A stretch of 64,000 nt of DNA from Panonychus citri (GCF_014898815.1 NW_026515543.1:2542001-2606000); one strand, 5' to 3'; positions 39,401 to 52,498 are shown, counted from the stretch's first letter. The notes: a model not told the origin generated them from the sequence alone. A program made the numbers and translations.

Positions 39401-42400
39401 TAGTTATGATGATGATGATGATGATGATAAAGAGACTGAAGAAAAAAAAATGTCAACAATTTAATCTTCATCAGTGACTTCATCTTTATCATCATTATCC
39501 TCATCATCTTAGTTACAATAGTTTCATTTTGAATAGTAGAAATTGATTCCATGTTGAATCTGAAAACTTAATTGTCCATGAAAATTGTTGTCTTTTAATG
39601 TATACAGAATGAGAAGATGAAATCATCTTGATAATGGAAGATTGTTTAATACTACTTATCATCCATTCATCATCATCATCATCATCATCTTCATCTTCAT
39701 CTTCATCTTCATCACCTAACACTTAATAAGCAATTGCTTGAAATTTGAACAAACTACAATCAGATCAAGTTGATTGAGTTAATCATTGAACCTGAAAAAC
39801 AATTTACAAGGTATTCAAGCTTTTTGAATAATGATAGAAATAAATTTACTATTAATAATCAGAGAAAATTGTTTAAATCGTAAATTGGGTTTTCATCAAT
39901 TGGATAATCAAAGTGATTAAGTTAATTGTACTTACCCTCTAGATGATGTTATTATATAATCGTCTTGTCTTGTGTCTCCTCTGTATTGATCAAGGCTTAA
40001 ATTGTCATGATGAGATAACTGTAAGAAATATAAGAAAAAGAGTCAAGTAAAATGATTAACAATCAAGTGATTAACAGTTACAATTAAAGGTAAATAGTAT
40101 TTTATAAAAAAAAAGAATGAGAAAGTCAATTAATCAATGTTACAATTTAAATGGAGTAAAAAATGATGAAACAATCTTGTTGTTGGGTAAGTGATTAAGC
40201 TAATTGTTAATCTTTTAAGATGAACCAGAAATGTAATTGACATTTATATATATGAAACGGAACCGGAAACTATTATTATTTTCAGCGTGATAAGTTGAAC
40301 ATTAGGATTAAGAATTAGAGAAAATGAGAAGAGGGGAAAAAATCAAACATGAAAAAAATTCTGACGATGAATCAGAATTTTGATTCTTATTCAGAAGCTC
40401 TGGAATTCTTATCATCATGGTAACTGTTGATAATCACCGAGTTAACTATTAACAGAAAATCATAGTAAAAGAAAAACAATTTACATGGAGATGAGAGAGA
40501 AAGAGAGAGGAAGAGAAACTCAGAAAGAAAGGGAGATAACCAGAATTTCCGATCAATTCTTAACATGAGCAAAAAAGGAATTTGATAGAGAAAAAAAAAT
40601 CGAACAAAATTTGAAGAGAGAAAAAAAAGTTCAGCCAAGCAATAACTTCGCCCGAGTTTATCACCATGATAATCATTATGATCCTGAAACGATAATCATG
40701 AAATTAATTCCAATGACAATGTTCAGTTTAATGTGATCATTGGAAGAGAGGTTGACAAAAAATATACTTTATCCAGGGAGAAACTGAGAAATCATCAGAA
40801 TCCACCGTTTCCACCATGAATGTTATCACGTAATGAAAACCGTTATTCAAGTGAAAAATAATTAAATTTGACGTAATCATTACTCTTCATCATCATTGCC
40901 CATTTCCGTTAATTCCTACGATTGTTATTGTTTTTTTTATCTTCATCGTTATTACACTAATTGCTGATACCGATCTTTTGGATGAACAATTAACCATTCG
41001 ATGTAAAATGCAATTTAATTATATTCTTGTAACTTTTTTCTCCTTTTCCTCCTTCATGTTACTCATCATCAGAATCACCATGAAGACATGATGATGAATG
41101 AACATTACACACATTGAGAAAAGTTCATATCTTCAATGATTATGATAAGATGAGGAAAAAGTAAAGAGAAAGAAAAAAAAATTCATCTTCATCACTATGA
41201 CAAAGTTTCATTTGATGATGATGATGATGGTGAGGAAGATGAGGATGATAAACCAGAATGATTGTCATGAAAAATGATAATGAGAAAAAATTAATCGACA
41301 CTCATGATGGAAAACTAATTTCAATTTGTCTCGCAACAATTTTCATTCATATTCAAAGTAAAACATCAAATCAGCTGGAGGATGAAAGACAATCATCATG
41401 TTGATGATGAGGATGAGGATGAGGATGATAAAGATGATAACATTTGGTAATTTCTATTGTTAAACTGACATGGGGATTTGAGAACAATGAGAAAGACATT
41501 AAAAAAAAGAAGAAGAAATTTATTCCAACAAAAAGACGAATCTATTATTATCCATCATGAATCTGAATCTGAATCTGAATTTATTATATTAGTTAAAAAT
41601 AATGATAAAAGTATTAATTCTGGTACAATGAATATCAATGTTCAGGAAGAAAGTTTCAAATGTTTATCATGAGAAAATGTGGAAAAAAAATTCTCTTTTC
41701 TCTCCTGGTTCATGTTCACTCGTCAATGAATAAAAACATGATGATATTCAATCAGAATCAACAGAATTTACTGAATAACATTTGAAATAATAGAAATCAA
41801 CTGATGGCCAATAAAATGATTAACGAAAGAAAATTTTCTTTTCTTTTCAATTGATTGACTTGGAGAGAAAAGGAAATAGATTTTTTTCTGAAACACACAC
41901 AGAACTTATTCAGAGATTTCATGGAATATCATTTATCATGGCGATGAAATAATAATAGAGATTTTTTTTTCATTCTTTTCTCTTGTTCTCTTTTAAAATC
42001 AATGATAAATTTCAAAGTTCAGTAACAATGGACAAGAATAAGATTATGATGATGATGATGAACGTTTGGAAATGTTCAAGAGACTTCCGGCTATCATGGT
42101 GAGTTTCAGGGGAGAAATGAGTTAGTGTGTGTGAGAAAAAGATTCTCAAAGTGGGAGAGAATAGAAAATCAGAAAGAAGCTTTTTAAATTCACCTTGAAA
42201 GATTCCTGACAATTCTGAGATAAGAATAACTCAGAATCATTAGGAGATAATCTTGGAAATTCATCTTCTATTTTCTACTCTTTTCCACCCTAAACTCAAC
42301 CTTCCACCTCCTTCCAATTCACTCCCCAGGAAATTCATTCATATCAATTTCTCTCTTCAGGGAGAGAGAAGGTAAAATCAACCATGGAACTTTTTTCCTC

Positions 42401-45400
42401 TTTCTCTCTCCTATTGGAAATTTTCATGTTCTATTTATTGTTCATCAATATCATGGTGTTTTTTTCCTGTTATTGTTCAATTTCATTCAGAGTTATAATC
42501 TACACTTCATCATGATAACCGTTTCGAATCATCTTGGTATAAGGTAAAAGTGTCAATATGATGATGACAAAAAAACAGTTTTATTTACTTTGAGAACTTT
42601 TTCTTTCGAAAAAAAAGTCTACAACAAAAAATTCGAAAATTTTTTCCCCTTCTCTCTTCGAGTTTACTCTCGAACTTTTCGAAAATGTCACTTAAACTGT
42701 TCAGAACTTTTTCTCCCCTTTTTTTTGTATCAATTTATTATCTTATTGTGATATTTGCAATCAGTACAAGAATCAGATCTCAAAATGAAACTATCAACAT
42801 TTTTCACTGTACGAACTTTAAACCATTAGAACTTTCGAAAAAAAAATTTCGAATTTCGAACAATCAACAAAAGTTTCGAAAACTTTTCTCCTATGACTTA
42901 CTCACTTATCTATAATTAACTTGGAAATGATTACATGTATTGACCTTTAAATAACTTTATGATTAATAAATTGTTTCAAATTGTTACAATTCATAATCTA
43001 TTAATATTAATAACTTTGGATACTTAATGATTCAATGAAATGAATTTAATTGTTGTGTTTCAATTTGATCAATTTATCAATATATTGACTTGACTGACTT
43101 TCATTTCTAAGGTTAAATCAGTTTGATTATTTTGATTGTTTACTAGCAATCAAATTTAATCATCTATTTTTGAACAACCGATATACTGATTGTTTAAGAT
43201 AATTTGAATGTCAGTGGATAAACTTGATTGATTTAATAATTACTCCAATTGTTGATTGAAACCAATTTAAATATTTGACTGTTGTTGTTGACAGTTAACC
43301 ATAATTGGCTTAACAATCAATCAATGATTTAACAAATTACACAAATTGAATGTAAATTTTTCATTCAAAATCAAATCAACTTACCCTCGGGCATTAAATT
43401 CATGATAATCGTAATTTCAACTAGATTATTTATCAGCAATGATTGAGAAACAAAATCACAATTGATTTCTACAATAATACTAATAATATCATCTCTTAAT
43501 TTAGTTCAATCATCTTAATCATCATCAACGATGAAATTGATGTTCAAGATGAGTTAATTACATGAGAATAATAAATCACAATTGTTTATTAATTTGATTG
43601 TTACTGATTAATTGTGACAAAAACGATGATGACGATGGGCACAAGTCCATGAGGTAGATTATCATCATTAGGAGGATGATAAATATTCATCATGTTTCTC
43701 ATCATGAGGATGGTGATGATGTTGAACAAATTGTTGAGAGGGAATCAATTAAATCACTTAAAGTGCCTTTTAACTGTTCCTATGATTAAAGCATCAGTAT
43801 TTTTTATGTATCCTCTTGGATAAAGGTGTGGTGAAGAGGATGATCAAGTTGCCTCTCTGTGGTTCATCATCATCATCATCATCATCTTCAAGCCTGCATC
43901 ACCATCACCACCCACTTTCATTATCATCCTCTCACTTTTTACATTAATAATTATCCTTCATCGTCATTGAGTAACATTTTTTTGTTCCCACTCCACAATC
44001 ATCATCATCATCATCATCATCAGTTGTTACTTGCAGTTGTTTAACTTATCATCCTCATCACTTTACCCTCCTCATCCTCATCCTCATCTTCATCAACCAT
44101 CATCAACTTAAATTTCACTTCCTGCTGTTCCTATTGATAGTTAATATAACTTGTGAATCAATATATTGCTCAGTTGATGATATATATTTTTTATCTCAAT
44201 TTCATGATAATATTGAAATGTTGATACTCTTCATGAAGATTATCATGCTGATCTTTTATGATGCAGATGTAAGTGATGATGATGATGATCATCAACAACA
44301 ACATGAAGTTTGCAAAATTTCAATCAACAACTTTTTTCCACAATATTGTTGAAAAAATCACTTTTCTCACTTCATGATAATCACACTGAATAATCATCAT
44401 CATCTGAATTTTATTGAACATCATTATTTTATGATAAAGTTTAGTTAACTTTATCATTCTGATTTTGCTTCATCAACTCACCTTCATGAAATTGGTGGTG
44501 TTGAAATTTCATGTAGATTTACAATGTTAATTCACCAAAATTAACTAAACTTTAAGTAATCGTTTCATGATTTATCTGAGCAATTAGTTAGCTGATAACC
44601 AAAGAAATTGTTATATAATCAATTCTGAGCTCTGAATGATGAGGATATTAAAAAATTTCTTTCTCTTTTTGTTTCTCTATGGAATATAAAATCGCTGGAA
44701 AAGTTGAAACTTCCTGTGATTTGAATTTTATCATGAGTTTTATAGACAGATTGATTCAGATTCTGAAGGATTCAAGATTAATAGTATGTACAAAATGATT
44801 GATAGTTTATCATCCTCATCACAATCTTGGTAATCATAATGTTTATATGATGAATATTTTTTTTCTTCCAAATTGAAAAAATTCATCTTCAAGTGGCTCT
44901 CCTTTTCTCTCTCATGTCTATCGTATGAAATTCATGATAGATTCAGATGAAATTATTGAATCGATTTGTGTTATCGGAAAAAATCACCGAGATAGAGAGT
45001 AAATTGTATGAGTGAAGAGAGAGAGAGATGAGTAGATGATATTTTCTCTACAGAATGTGAGCCTTGTTGAAAGAGAAAAAGAAAAAAAGTTCTGGTAGAT
45101 CAGAATTCTGAGAATGAATAAAATTGATGATAATATTTCTTCATGATAACTATTTCATTGGGAGTTGAAATATGATGAAAACTGTATCCATTTGTGTTAA
45201 GGTGTATGAACATGATTACCATCATCATCTCCCTCATCATCATCATGAAATATCATCTAAAATATTCAAGATAATGGACAGAGTTTCATGATGAACGATA
45301 CAAGTAAAAAAAGGGACAACTATCTCATCTTTAAACAATCAACTAGTAATTGTAATATTCAATTGGATCCATTGAGATTTCGTTCATTTTCAATTTCCAT

Positions 45401-47724
45401 GGGAATCATCATCTTGTTGGAACTTTTTCTCAATCTTGATTCAATTTCGGAATTAATTAACTGTCCAAATCACCATCTTCTTCAATTTCATGGAGGGAAT
45501 TGTGATTATGATTGATAGGGAACTTTGATTATAATTCAATTAACTCTCAAGTGATTAATCAATTTTCATCTCGGGTGTTTTATTGTTCAACAACAATTTA
45601 AGGTGATGGTTTAATTGTTGATTAACATGTTGCTTATTATTCAAGAGGATCTCAAGTTCTCAGTATCATGAATTTCAATTTAAATCATCATGATGAGTTA
45701 TCTTCACTTGGTAATATTAATATGGTTTAATTAAAATTTCTAGTATTCTCAAGCAAATGAATCAATAGGATTACTGTTTGTTTGTCATTTAAATTGCTTG
45801 TTAATCATCATCCTCATCATGACATTGACTGAATGATATTGAACTTTACATAACAATCAACATGAACTTTCCTCATGGTTCTGTTCAAAGACACTAATAA
45901 AAAACTTGAGAATTTGTTTTTTCTCATCTCCTTCAAATGAAGATGATCATCTTAATCATTGTCACAATCAATTACTTAATTGTTTAGTAAACATAATTGG
46001 TAAAATAAACAATGTTAAACATTGTTGTTATTTGGTGACAGGTAATAACAATCATCATAAATGAAACATGAGAAAATGAAAACCGGAAAAGGAAATGATG
46101 AGGATAAAAAACTTGTAACATTGAATTATTGACCTTAAAGGATGAGAAATTGAAACTTACCATTGATGTTGAATGGTGGTGTTGTGAATGGTGGTGAGGT
46201 TGTTGTTGTTGTTGCTGTTGTTGTTGTTGTTGTTGTTGTGGGTGGTGGTGGTGATGATGGGGAGTTGATGATGATGATGGATGTTTAAATCGTAGTATTG
46301 ATGAAGAAGAAGTTGTTGTTGTTTGATGATGGTGAGACTGTGATGATGTTGTATCATTAATTTCATCATCAATACCCAAGGATGAAGCATGATGATAATT
46401 TGGAACCAAAAGTCGATCACTTGAATAATGAAGATCACTTAATATCTGGTTACCTGATTCAGGTGAAGAGTCACATTTGTTACCTGGTGTTGTTGATGTT
46501 GTTCCGGTTAATGGATTAGTTGATCCTGATCTTACACCAGGTAAATCATTACCTCCACCTCCATAAATCCCACCGGTGGTATTAACGTTTCCACTTGCAC
46601 CGAGTCCATCACCTTTCATCAACCTTTGGGTTGCCGGTGGTTCAAGACAATCAATTTGTGTCAAACTTTTACTCCGATGAGCCTGAAAATCAATCAAATT
46701 TACAATCAAATTAGTAAATTAGTAAATTGTTATGCTTAATTGCTGTTTAATTGTTACTCGGAATTGGGTTTTAACCATATAACCTTTTGTATGTCATTAT
46801 CGTAATCATTTTAAATTCAATTGAAATGTTGATAATTTCAATTGATCGGTGAAATAATTAATTGTAGTTTAGAGTTAAATTTTAGTCAAGGTTAACGATT
46901 TATCCGGAACTTAAATATTAATATTAACAATTAAGTAATCAATTTATGATAGTTGGTTTGGTTTGCTTGGTAATTGGCAACTAAATTAACCTAAATTGTT
47001 CTTCCTTTTAATTGTAATAATTTATATTCAATCATGATAATCATTAACATTTCGATTGCTTTTTAAAACAATCAACTAACTGTTAACAATTTATCAACAA
47101 TCATTTTAACAGTTGGAGGTAAACAAAATCATCTAGATCATAAATTGCTATCAATTCACATAGGAGTTTCTGTTAATCATAATTAACTTAATCATTTACA
47201 ATTTAGTTCAATAATGATTACAAATGAGTAAAAATAAACTCATGAAAACTTTGAATTAAAATCAATACGGAAAAACAAATAAACTAATCAACTAATTTTC
47301 TGTGTTTACTATTAATAGATTTTAACAATTAAAATTGTTAAATCTTGTATTGATTGTAAATCTAAATTAAATGTTAATTGTGAACAATCAACAGGTGAAT
47401 CGTTGTTTTTGTTGTAGTTAATATATCAAATTGTAACGTAATCAACAACAACAGAAAACTGATTCGTGATTAGGTAAACATAATTAACCAGCTATTTAAA
47501 ATTAAATGATGATGATCAACATGTAGTTAAATTGTTCACACAATCAAGAATTACATGTTTTCCAAAAATACCAACAATTAAAGTGAAAAATTAACCAACT
47601 AATCACAATTAGTTGTGAATGAACATTTTCATGGTTAATGAAAAAGTTTCATCATCTTGAAGTGATCCCATTGGAAAACATATGAAGATGATAAATCATC
47701 ATCAATGACTATATTTGTATCTAT

Positions 47725-47763
<39 letters not shown>

Positions 47764-48527
47764 AAAGGTAGCAATTGATTTGATGATCGAGATGATGATA
47801 AATGTGATCAATCAATTGTTGATAAGATGATAATCTTGATCCAATGTCAATGATTATATGTTAGGTTGACATTCAATATTTTATGATCTACAAGCTTGCA
47901 TTTTATTCAATTTAATCACTATCATCATCATCATCATGATAAATCATTAATAACCTGATGTCCCTTACTAATTATATTAATGTCATCTAATTGCAATCAA
48001 TTTAATAGCAATCATTTGATTCCGGTTACAACGTAATTAAAGTTTACACTATTAACCTAAAAATCCAACACGTCACCAGAAAAATAGTAAAACTTTTTTG
48101 TTTTGTTTTCTGTGGTTTTTGTTTTGTTTTAATTCACCTGATTAATCAACATAATTAGTTTAACTATCAACATGACAATTTATGCTTTGTAATCATCAAT
48201 AGTTATTAATCATGATTAGTATATTATTTTAATCATCATCAGCTTTAATTTAGATTTTGCTTGCTAACGAAAAGGTAAAACTCACAATATGAGAATCACA
48301 ATCACAAGGAAAATCAAAACAACCAGAATTTTGTTTACCTTTTTTTTAAGGTTAAAAGTATCAACAATTAACTGATTGTTGATTATCAACTAATCACAAA
48401 ATGATTATCAAAAGAGAGTGAGAGAGGGAGGATTATAATCTGCTTGGGATAATCTTACCGGTGTTAATCCGACTTCTAGAAAATTGGGTTTTCGGACTTT
48501 GAAATGTGAATTGACTCGTTTGAGCAT
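17010..48527 (-). CDS. PLEKHG5: PLEKHG5/Syx-like Rho guanine nucleotide exchange factor (whole gene)
   Basis: Ten minus-strand exons: 48527-48459, 46682-46161, 40018-39936, 30538-29956, 28986-28837, 24952-24842, 24765-24616, 23977-23840, 19673-17269, 17019-17010; together 4221 nt, 1406 aa plus TGA. Residues 24-225 are low complexity (Gln and His runs). The DH domain (about 380-575) starts at QQDAIWELLHTEVFYIKRL, contains LVKPMQRLTKYSLLLKAIL, and is followed by the linker IESYDAFESSNDEIEK. The PH domain (about 630-735) contains LDVHCFLFTDVLL and FIVIYLNEFN. A Ser/His-rich tail ends in Ser-Glu-Val. DH, linker, PH and C-terminus all resemble PLEKHG5 (Syx), which activates RhoA at junctions and in neurons. 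No Ras-binding-like domain was found upstream of the DH. The start ATG opens exon 1; earlier exons cannot be excluded. Introns reach about 9 kb and are rich in GA, GAT and CATCTT repeats. Confidence 0.88.
17269..19673 (-). CDS. PLEKHG5: PLEKHG5-like gene, exon 9 (PH domain and tail)
   Basis: Acceptor TTTTCAG|GTTCTC and donor GCCTC|GTAAGT bound an exon of 801 codons plus 2 nt. It opens with VLKEFTRLNL, directly comparable to the DH-PH linker of PLEKHG5, then the PH domain, then some 670 residues of Ser-, Gly- and His-rich tail. The tail holds several SPR and RRS-type sites suited to phosphorylation; that role is inference. Confidence 0.9.
19674..23839 (-). other. PLEKHG5-like gene, intron 8
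   Basis: AT-rich intron with the CATCTT repeat and GA-rich runs (about 22278-22294). No other exon is needed: the residues on both sides are contiguous in the family. Confidence 0.7.
20321..20398. repeat. (CATCTT)13 hexanucleotide microsatellite
   Basis: Thirteen uninterrupted CATCTT units in intron 8 of the RhoGEF gene. Read on the minus strand it gives an apparent Met-Lys repeat, which is an artefact of the repeat. Confidence 0.9.
23840..24952 (-). CDS. PLEKHG5: PLEKHG5-like gene, exons 6-8 (second half of the DH domain)
   Basis: Three exons of 111, 150 and 138 nt (24952-24842, 24765-24616, 23977-23840), all in phase 0 with GTAAG/GTAAA donors and CAG acceptors. They encode FHPYVKYCLEHSNC, LMDLLVKPMQRLTKYSLLLK (the conserved third DH helix region) and the helical DH-PH linker RLASIVSRIESYDAFES. 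Confidence 0.92.
24953..28836 (-). other. PLEKHG5-like gene, intron 5
   Basis: AT-rich, with GA microsatellites near 26020-26035, 26920-26945 and 28380-28397 and no supportable exon. Confidence 0.7.
28837..30538 (-). CDS. PLEKHG5: PLEKHG5-like gene, exons 4-5 (start of the DH domain)
   Basis: Exon 4 (30538-29956, enters in phase 2, leaves in phase 0) carries a basic Ser-rich region, an Asn run and the first DH helix, QQDAIWELLHTEVFYIKRL. Exon 5 (28986-28837, 50 codons) continues the DH domain with KMFSNITEVYLANHYFW. The intervening intron contains GA tracts at about 29439-29462 and 29613-29637. Confidence 0.9.
31712..31732 (-). CDS. Candidate 21-nt cassette microexon of the PLEKHG5-like gene
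   Basis: On the minus strand AAATTTAG precedes 21 bases ending CAAAG before GTAACG. Exon 3 leaves and exon 4 enters in phase 2; the 21 bases keep that frame open and would insert FGHIEQR. The local sequence is less AT-rich than the intron. The acceptor lacks a good pyrimidine tract, so this is tentative. Confidence 0.25.
32081..32158 (-). CDS. Candidate 78-nt exon of uncertain membership
   Basis: Acceptor CCAAATAG and donor TTTTACAG|GTAAAT bound 26 open codons in phase 0 only, containing ALEPENIKIFSSVLQ. The composition is protein-like and unlike the surrounding intron. It cannot sit between exon 3 (leaving in phase 2) and exon 4 without creating an in-frame stop, so it is an alternative or poison exon, part of another transcript, or chance. 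Confidence 0.3.
33181..33411. repeat. Long CT tract facing a long AG tract
   Basis: A (TC) run begins at 33181 (45 nt pure, then interrupted CT to about 33255). A pure (AG)28 run occupies 33356-33411. The two are complementary and separated by about 100 bases. Confidence 0.9.
39936..40018 (-). CDS. PLEKHG5: PLEKHG5-like gene, exon 3
   Basis: 83 nt between TTCTTACAG and GAGG|GTAAGT. It enters in phase 0 from exon 2 and leaves in phase 2, exactly the phase exon 4 needs. It encodes a polar stretch with DQYRGDTRQDDYIITSS. The frame agreement at both ends is the main support. Confidence 0.7.
40019..46160 (-). other. PLEKHG5-like gene, intron 2
   Basis: About 6.1 kb of AT-rich sequence with many GAT/ATC and GA runs (for example 43866-43890 and 44000-44023). 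No exon supported. Confidence 0.6.
46161..46682 (-). CDS. PLEKHG5: PLEKHG5-like gene, exon 2
   Basis: 174 codons, phase 0 at both ends, between TTTTCAG|GCTCAT and ATG|GTAAGT. It encodes AHRSKSLTQIDCLEPP, then a Gly/Ser/Thr-rich region and long His and Gln runs. No recognisable domain. Confidence 0.75.
47725..47760. repeat. (TGA)12 trinucleotide microsatellite
   Basis: Twelve uninterrupted TGA units in intron 1 of the RhoGEF gene. Similar shorter runs occur throughout its introns. Confidence 0.9.
48459..48527 (-). CDS. PLEKHG5: PLEKHG5-like gene, first coding exon
   Basis: ATG at 48527-48525 opens 23 codons (MLKRVNSHFKVRKPN onward) that end at a consensus donor CCG|GTAAGA in phase 0, matching exon 2. 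The basic N-terminus and frame fit support it. An alternative upstream start for other isoforms is possible. Confidence 0.65.
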
Positions 48528-51500
48528 TTTAATAGTTGATTAAACGATAGACAATTAAAACTTTTAAATAACAACAATTAACTAATTAGAAAACGTTTTA
48601 AAACAAGAGACACGATCTAATCAATTGATAACATGATTAGATTTAAACAGCTGACGGTGAGAAATAATTAGTTTGATGATGTTGAGAGTTAATTGTAAAC
48701 CAAAGATAATAATTGTGTTGATAACAATAAAGATCCATTGGATTAACTAATGATAATAATCAGCACAATTAAATCATCATAATCATTTAGTATGATAGGA
48801 GAGATCAAATAACAATCAATAGAATCAGTTTTAGTTTATTTTGTTTTAATTGTAACACAAAATAATTAAAAATTACTGATTTTCAATGGATTCACAAAAT
48901 TAACTAATCACTAAATTTTTTTCATTTAAATTTTTGTTTTTCCTCAACAATTAACAACCGCAATCGGGGATAATTGAAACAATTAAGAAACAAAATCAAA
49001 TTGGAAGATGAAAAAAAAAACAAATTAACGAGAAAAATTTTCACATTTAAAGTGAACACGTTTTCTTGTTGGTTAAATTGCTGGTTGATTGTTTGTATCC
49101 TTGAAACAATTTAACAGTAGAAACTAATTAAACCAAATGATTAGTATACTTAATTAAAGTAAAATATGTATCACAATTTAAATTGTAACTAGAGACCAAC
49201 ATGTAACCTTTTATTATTATATGTTGTGTTTACTTTTGGTTATTATTGTTGTTTAGTTGATTGTTGTTCACTAGATAGATACACACAATTAACTGATTTA
49301 CCAGTTAATTAACTGGATTATTAGCACAATAGTATCACAGGTATATTATTGATCAACTGGGATGAGCTGAGACTCTGCTTTTTTTAATCAACTGATTGTT
49401 TGTTGTTGTTATGATAACAATCAAATTGAAGGAAAAAAAAAGCAATAATAAAAGACCAATGTTTATGTTCAATGTTTAACGCTGAGTGATGATGATGCTG
49501 TTCAATAGTATTATCAGCATGATGATGATGATGATGATGAGAGAGGGAGTCTCAATGACAATGTTCACCATCATCATCATCGTCATCATTGTTAATCATC
49601 ATGTACGCAACTGCAAATGGTAGAGAGAGAGAAAATGGAAGAAAAGTAAGAGAAGATGAAAAGAGAGAGAGAGAGAGATGATAATTCTTATTCTGAGTAA
49701 ATCTCCCTCTTCAGAATTTCTCTCTCATCTTCACATATAAATATATCTTCATTTTCATCATCTTCTTACTTTGTATTCATAAAAGTTTATGCATAAGATG
49801 AAGATGGAGAAGAGAAAAAAAATTTTCACCAAAAATTGAGTTGGAATTTTTTTCTCTCTCATTTTCTTCTGAATCAATATTTCTGTTGACAATAAGCTGA
49901 ACATTTCATCAGCTGATTAATACTATTATTATCTTAATTCAATATCATCATAATCTAAGAAAAAGAGAGAGAGAGATTATCATCTTTATCATTGGAAGAA
50001 AACAATTGACGTCTTTTCCACAATAATAATAAACATTAAGAATAACATTCTAACTGAGAAATCAGCTGAATTATAAAAGGTTTCCGGTTACTATCTCTCG
50101 CATCCTCATGAAAAAACATTGAACCAGAATCATAACTTGAAATTTCACCGAAACATTTACCATTCATTGAAAAAGACAATTATTTTTCTTGCTCATCAAT
50201 CGTTAATCCATCAAATTGATACTGACAACTGATGATGAAAATATATCATCACCATGATAATCCAATGTCTTTCCATGAACAACTCACCGAGTCATTCATG
50301 TTTCCGTTGTTTTTTTTTCTCACCAAAACTTCAAAATTCATGATCAACTCTTTCAATGGATATTCAATGAATCCCAAATAACATGATAAAAAACAAGCAT
50401 CAAACAATAACTTTCAACAATATTGATCCATTAGATTGGATTAGTTTCTAAATCAATGTTAACTTCATCATCTTAATCATGTTAATCTTCATCATTTCTG
50501 ACATGTTACAATAATTTTCTTCCATCATCATAATTATCATGATAAATATTAACCTTCAATTGATACAAACTTCATATGTTACTCGTATTATTATATCAAT
50601 GGGATAATATTTTCAGTATTAATTCAGTTCGTAACCATGGATTTGAATACAATCCAAGAAAAGGAAAGAAAAAAGTTTCATTCTTTTCTCATTGATTCTG
50701 TCAAAAATCAAGATTATCTCAAACTTCATCTTCATCTCCATCCTCATCACCATCACAATGATGATGATGATGATGAGAGGATTAGTGTATATATTTAAAT
50801 GAATGATGATAAAGTTGTTCAATTGAACAGAAAAAAAAACTTTTCTTTCAATTATAATCTGGAATAAAGTCAAAAAGTCATCACAATGATTAAGATAATT
50901 GTAAATTGTCATCACCAGTGATCAATTAAAACACAATTAGATACATACATAGATAGACACACTAATTGTTTCAATGATCAACTTGATTCAGTTTAATTAA
51001 CACTATTTATAGTTGCAATTAAATTGATTATCGATTTGAAAATTAAAACGTTCATTAAATTGGCAAAGGTTTTTTATTATTAAACCAATTGATTCAAATT
51101 ACCTCTTTAATTGTCTTTGATAATATTCAACAATTTAAATTACTAATCATCTGGTAATTATTGATATATAAATTTAATCAATTGAGTTAATTGTCATTTA
51201 CAGTTGAAATTTTCAAATCTCTTCACCTTTTTGGTGTTTTAATTGTTTTAATTGTTTCAATCTTTCTCAATGATTAAATTACACAATTAACATTAGATTT
51301 GCATTTAATTATCATCATCTTGATCACAATTAAGCTGGGAAAATATTAATTACACTAAACCAACAAATTTTCATGATCACAATCAATTAATCAACTACAA
51401 CGATGACCATAGAAAGTGATTAAAAATTTTAATCACTTCTCATTCACCCCAAAGAATCAAATTAACTCACAACGTCAATTGCAATTTAATTAACTTGATT

Positions 51501-51948
51501 CATCTTTTCGTTAAATTAATTAATCGTTAACCTTAATCATCACCATTGTGACAATTTAATCTGTTAATTGTTCCCCAGATTTAACCCTTTACACTCCTTT
51601 TTCATATTCTCATAATTAATTATCGATAATCAATTTCACAATTTATATGATCACATAATCACTTTTAATTATGTAAACAGAATCCACTCTGATAACAATC
51701 AATATTTCTGGTCTTGATTGTTAATTTGAAAACTTTCTGTAACAATTTAAAATATTTTAACCGTGACAATCAAAATTGATTGTCGTTGCTACTTTGAAAA
51801 TTAATTATCTTTCCCATTAATCATATTAGTCTATACTAAGTAATTAACAACTTTGTCTTAATTAAAAAGTAAAGCATTAAGATATGAATTGAATTTCTAA
51901 GTCAGAATAATCAGTTAATTGTTGTTATTATTGATTGCCCATTGATTT
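48528..51948. other. Intergenic region upstream of the RhoGEF gene
   Basis: AT-rich sequence with GAT runs (about 49514-49540) and GA runs. It should include the RhoGEF promoter near its left end. No gene recognised on either strand. Confidence 0.45.
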
Positions 51949-51952
51949 AATA
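51949..51952. repeat. Target-site duplication, left copy (AATA)
   Basis: AATA directly before the 5' LTR is repeated at 62362-62365 directly after the 3' LTR. Four bases is the usual duplication length for Ty3/gypsy integration. Confidence 0.75.
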
Positions 51953-52048
51953 TGTAAGGGGAGGTAAGCTACTCTTACCCCCAAACTCACCTCATCATCA
52001 ACAACCAACAGAATCAAGGGTTGACTAAGTGTCACCTTAATCAAAGGG

Positions 52049-52085
52049 TATAAAAAACAAGATTGTTAAAGACAAACAGTCAGTT
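52049..52085 (+). promoter_or_regulatory. LTR core promoter: TATA box and initiator
   Basis: TATAAAAA at 52049-52056 is followed by TCAGTT at 52080-52085, a match to the arthropod initiator. The initiator A (52082) is 33 bases after the first T of the TATA box. Transcription, and hence the start of R, is predicted there. The same pair recurs in the 3' LTR at 62098-62134. Confidence 0.7.
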
Positions 52086-52211
52086 AATGTGAACCAGTTA
52101 ATCCATATCCTTGTTAAAATTAAATCTCTTTGTGTTAAACTCTTGTCCATATTGTTAATCCTAATTCAACATTAAAACTATTTATAATTAATTAATTGTT
52201 AATCACTTGGT

Positions 52212-52237
52212 GTGGATTAAGTAATTACTTAATCCAC
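52212..52237. repeat. GTAATTAC palindrome 1 (5' LTR)
   Basis: Perfect 26-bp palindrome; left half GTGGATTAAGTAA. Confidence 0.9.
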
Positions 52238-52474
52238 TGTGATATGAGATTGGCCCCTAATTAAAAGATTTCGGTAATCGAGTGTTCCAGTAAAGTAATA
52301 CTCTTACAGATGGTGGAGATGCCGAGTCTCTATCATCACAAGTGAAAACAATCAAAGTTAATTAATATTTACTTATTAAATTTCTAAAGTTTTCCATCAC
52401 AAGTTATTATCTTACAAGTCTGTTATCTCAAAATTTGCTTGCCTTTATAAATATCAATTCAAGTTTATGGTCTC

Positions 52475-52498
52475 ATTGAGAAGTAATTACTTCTCAAT
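52475..52498. repeat. GTAATTAC palindrome 2
   Basis: Perfect 24-bp palindrome; left half ATTGAGAAGTAA. In the leader. Confidence 0.9.

Larger units (their letters stand above)
30539..39935 (-). other. PLEKHG5-like gene, intron 3
   Basis: About 9.4 kb. It contains two candidate alternative exons (31712-31732 and 32081-32158), the complementary CT and AG tracts at 33181-33411, and many GA and GAT runs. Short open frames inside it are low complexity and not supported as genes. Confidence 0.6.
51953..52308 (+). repeat. 5' LTR
   Basis: Starts TGTAAGGGGAGG and ends ATACTCTTACA. It contains the element promoter, a 26-bp palindrome at 52212-52237 and ATTAAA polyadenylation-type hexamers at 52171-52176 and 52260-52265. 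Confidence 0.95.

Noticed and set aside
43859..44044. His-rich plus-strand frame
   Set aside because: Translation of CAT/ATC repeats in an intron; no splice or start context.
52311..52328. Naming the primer tRNA from the primer-binding-site candidate
   Set aside because: The 18 bases do not clearly match any tRNA 3' end I can recall; a tRNA search of this genome would settle it.
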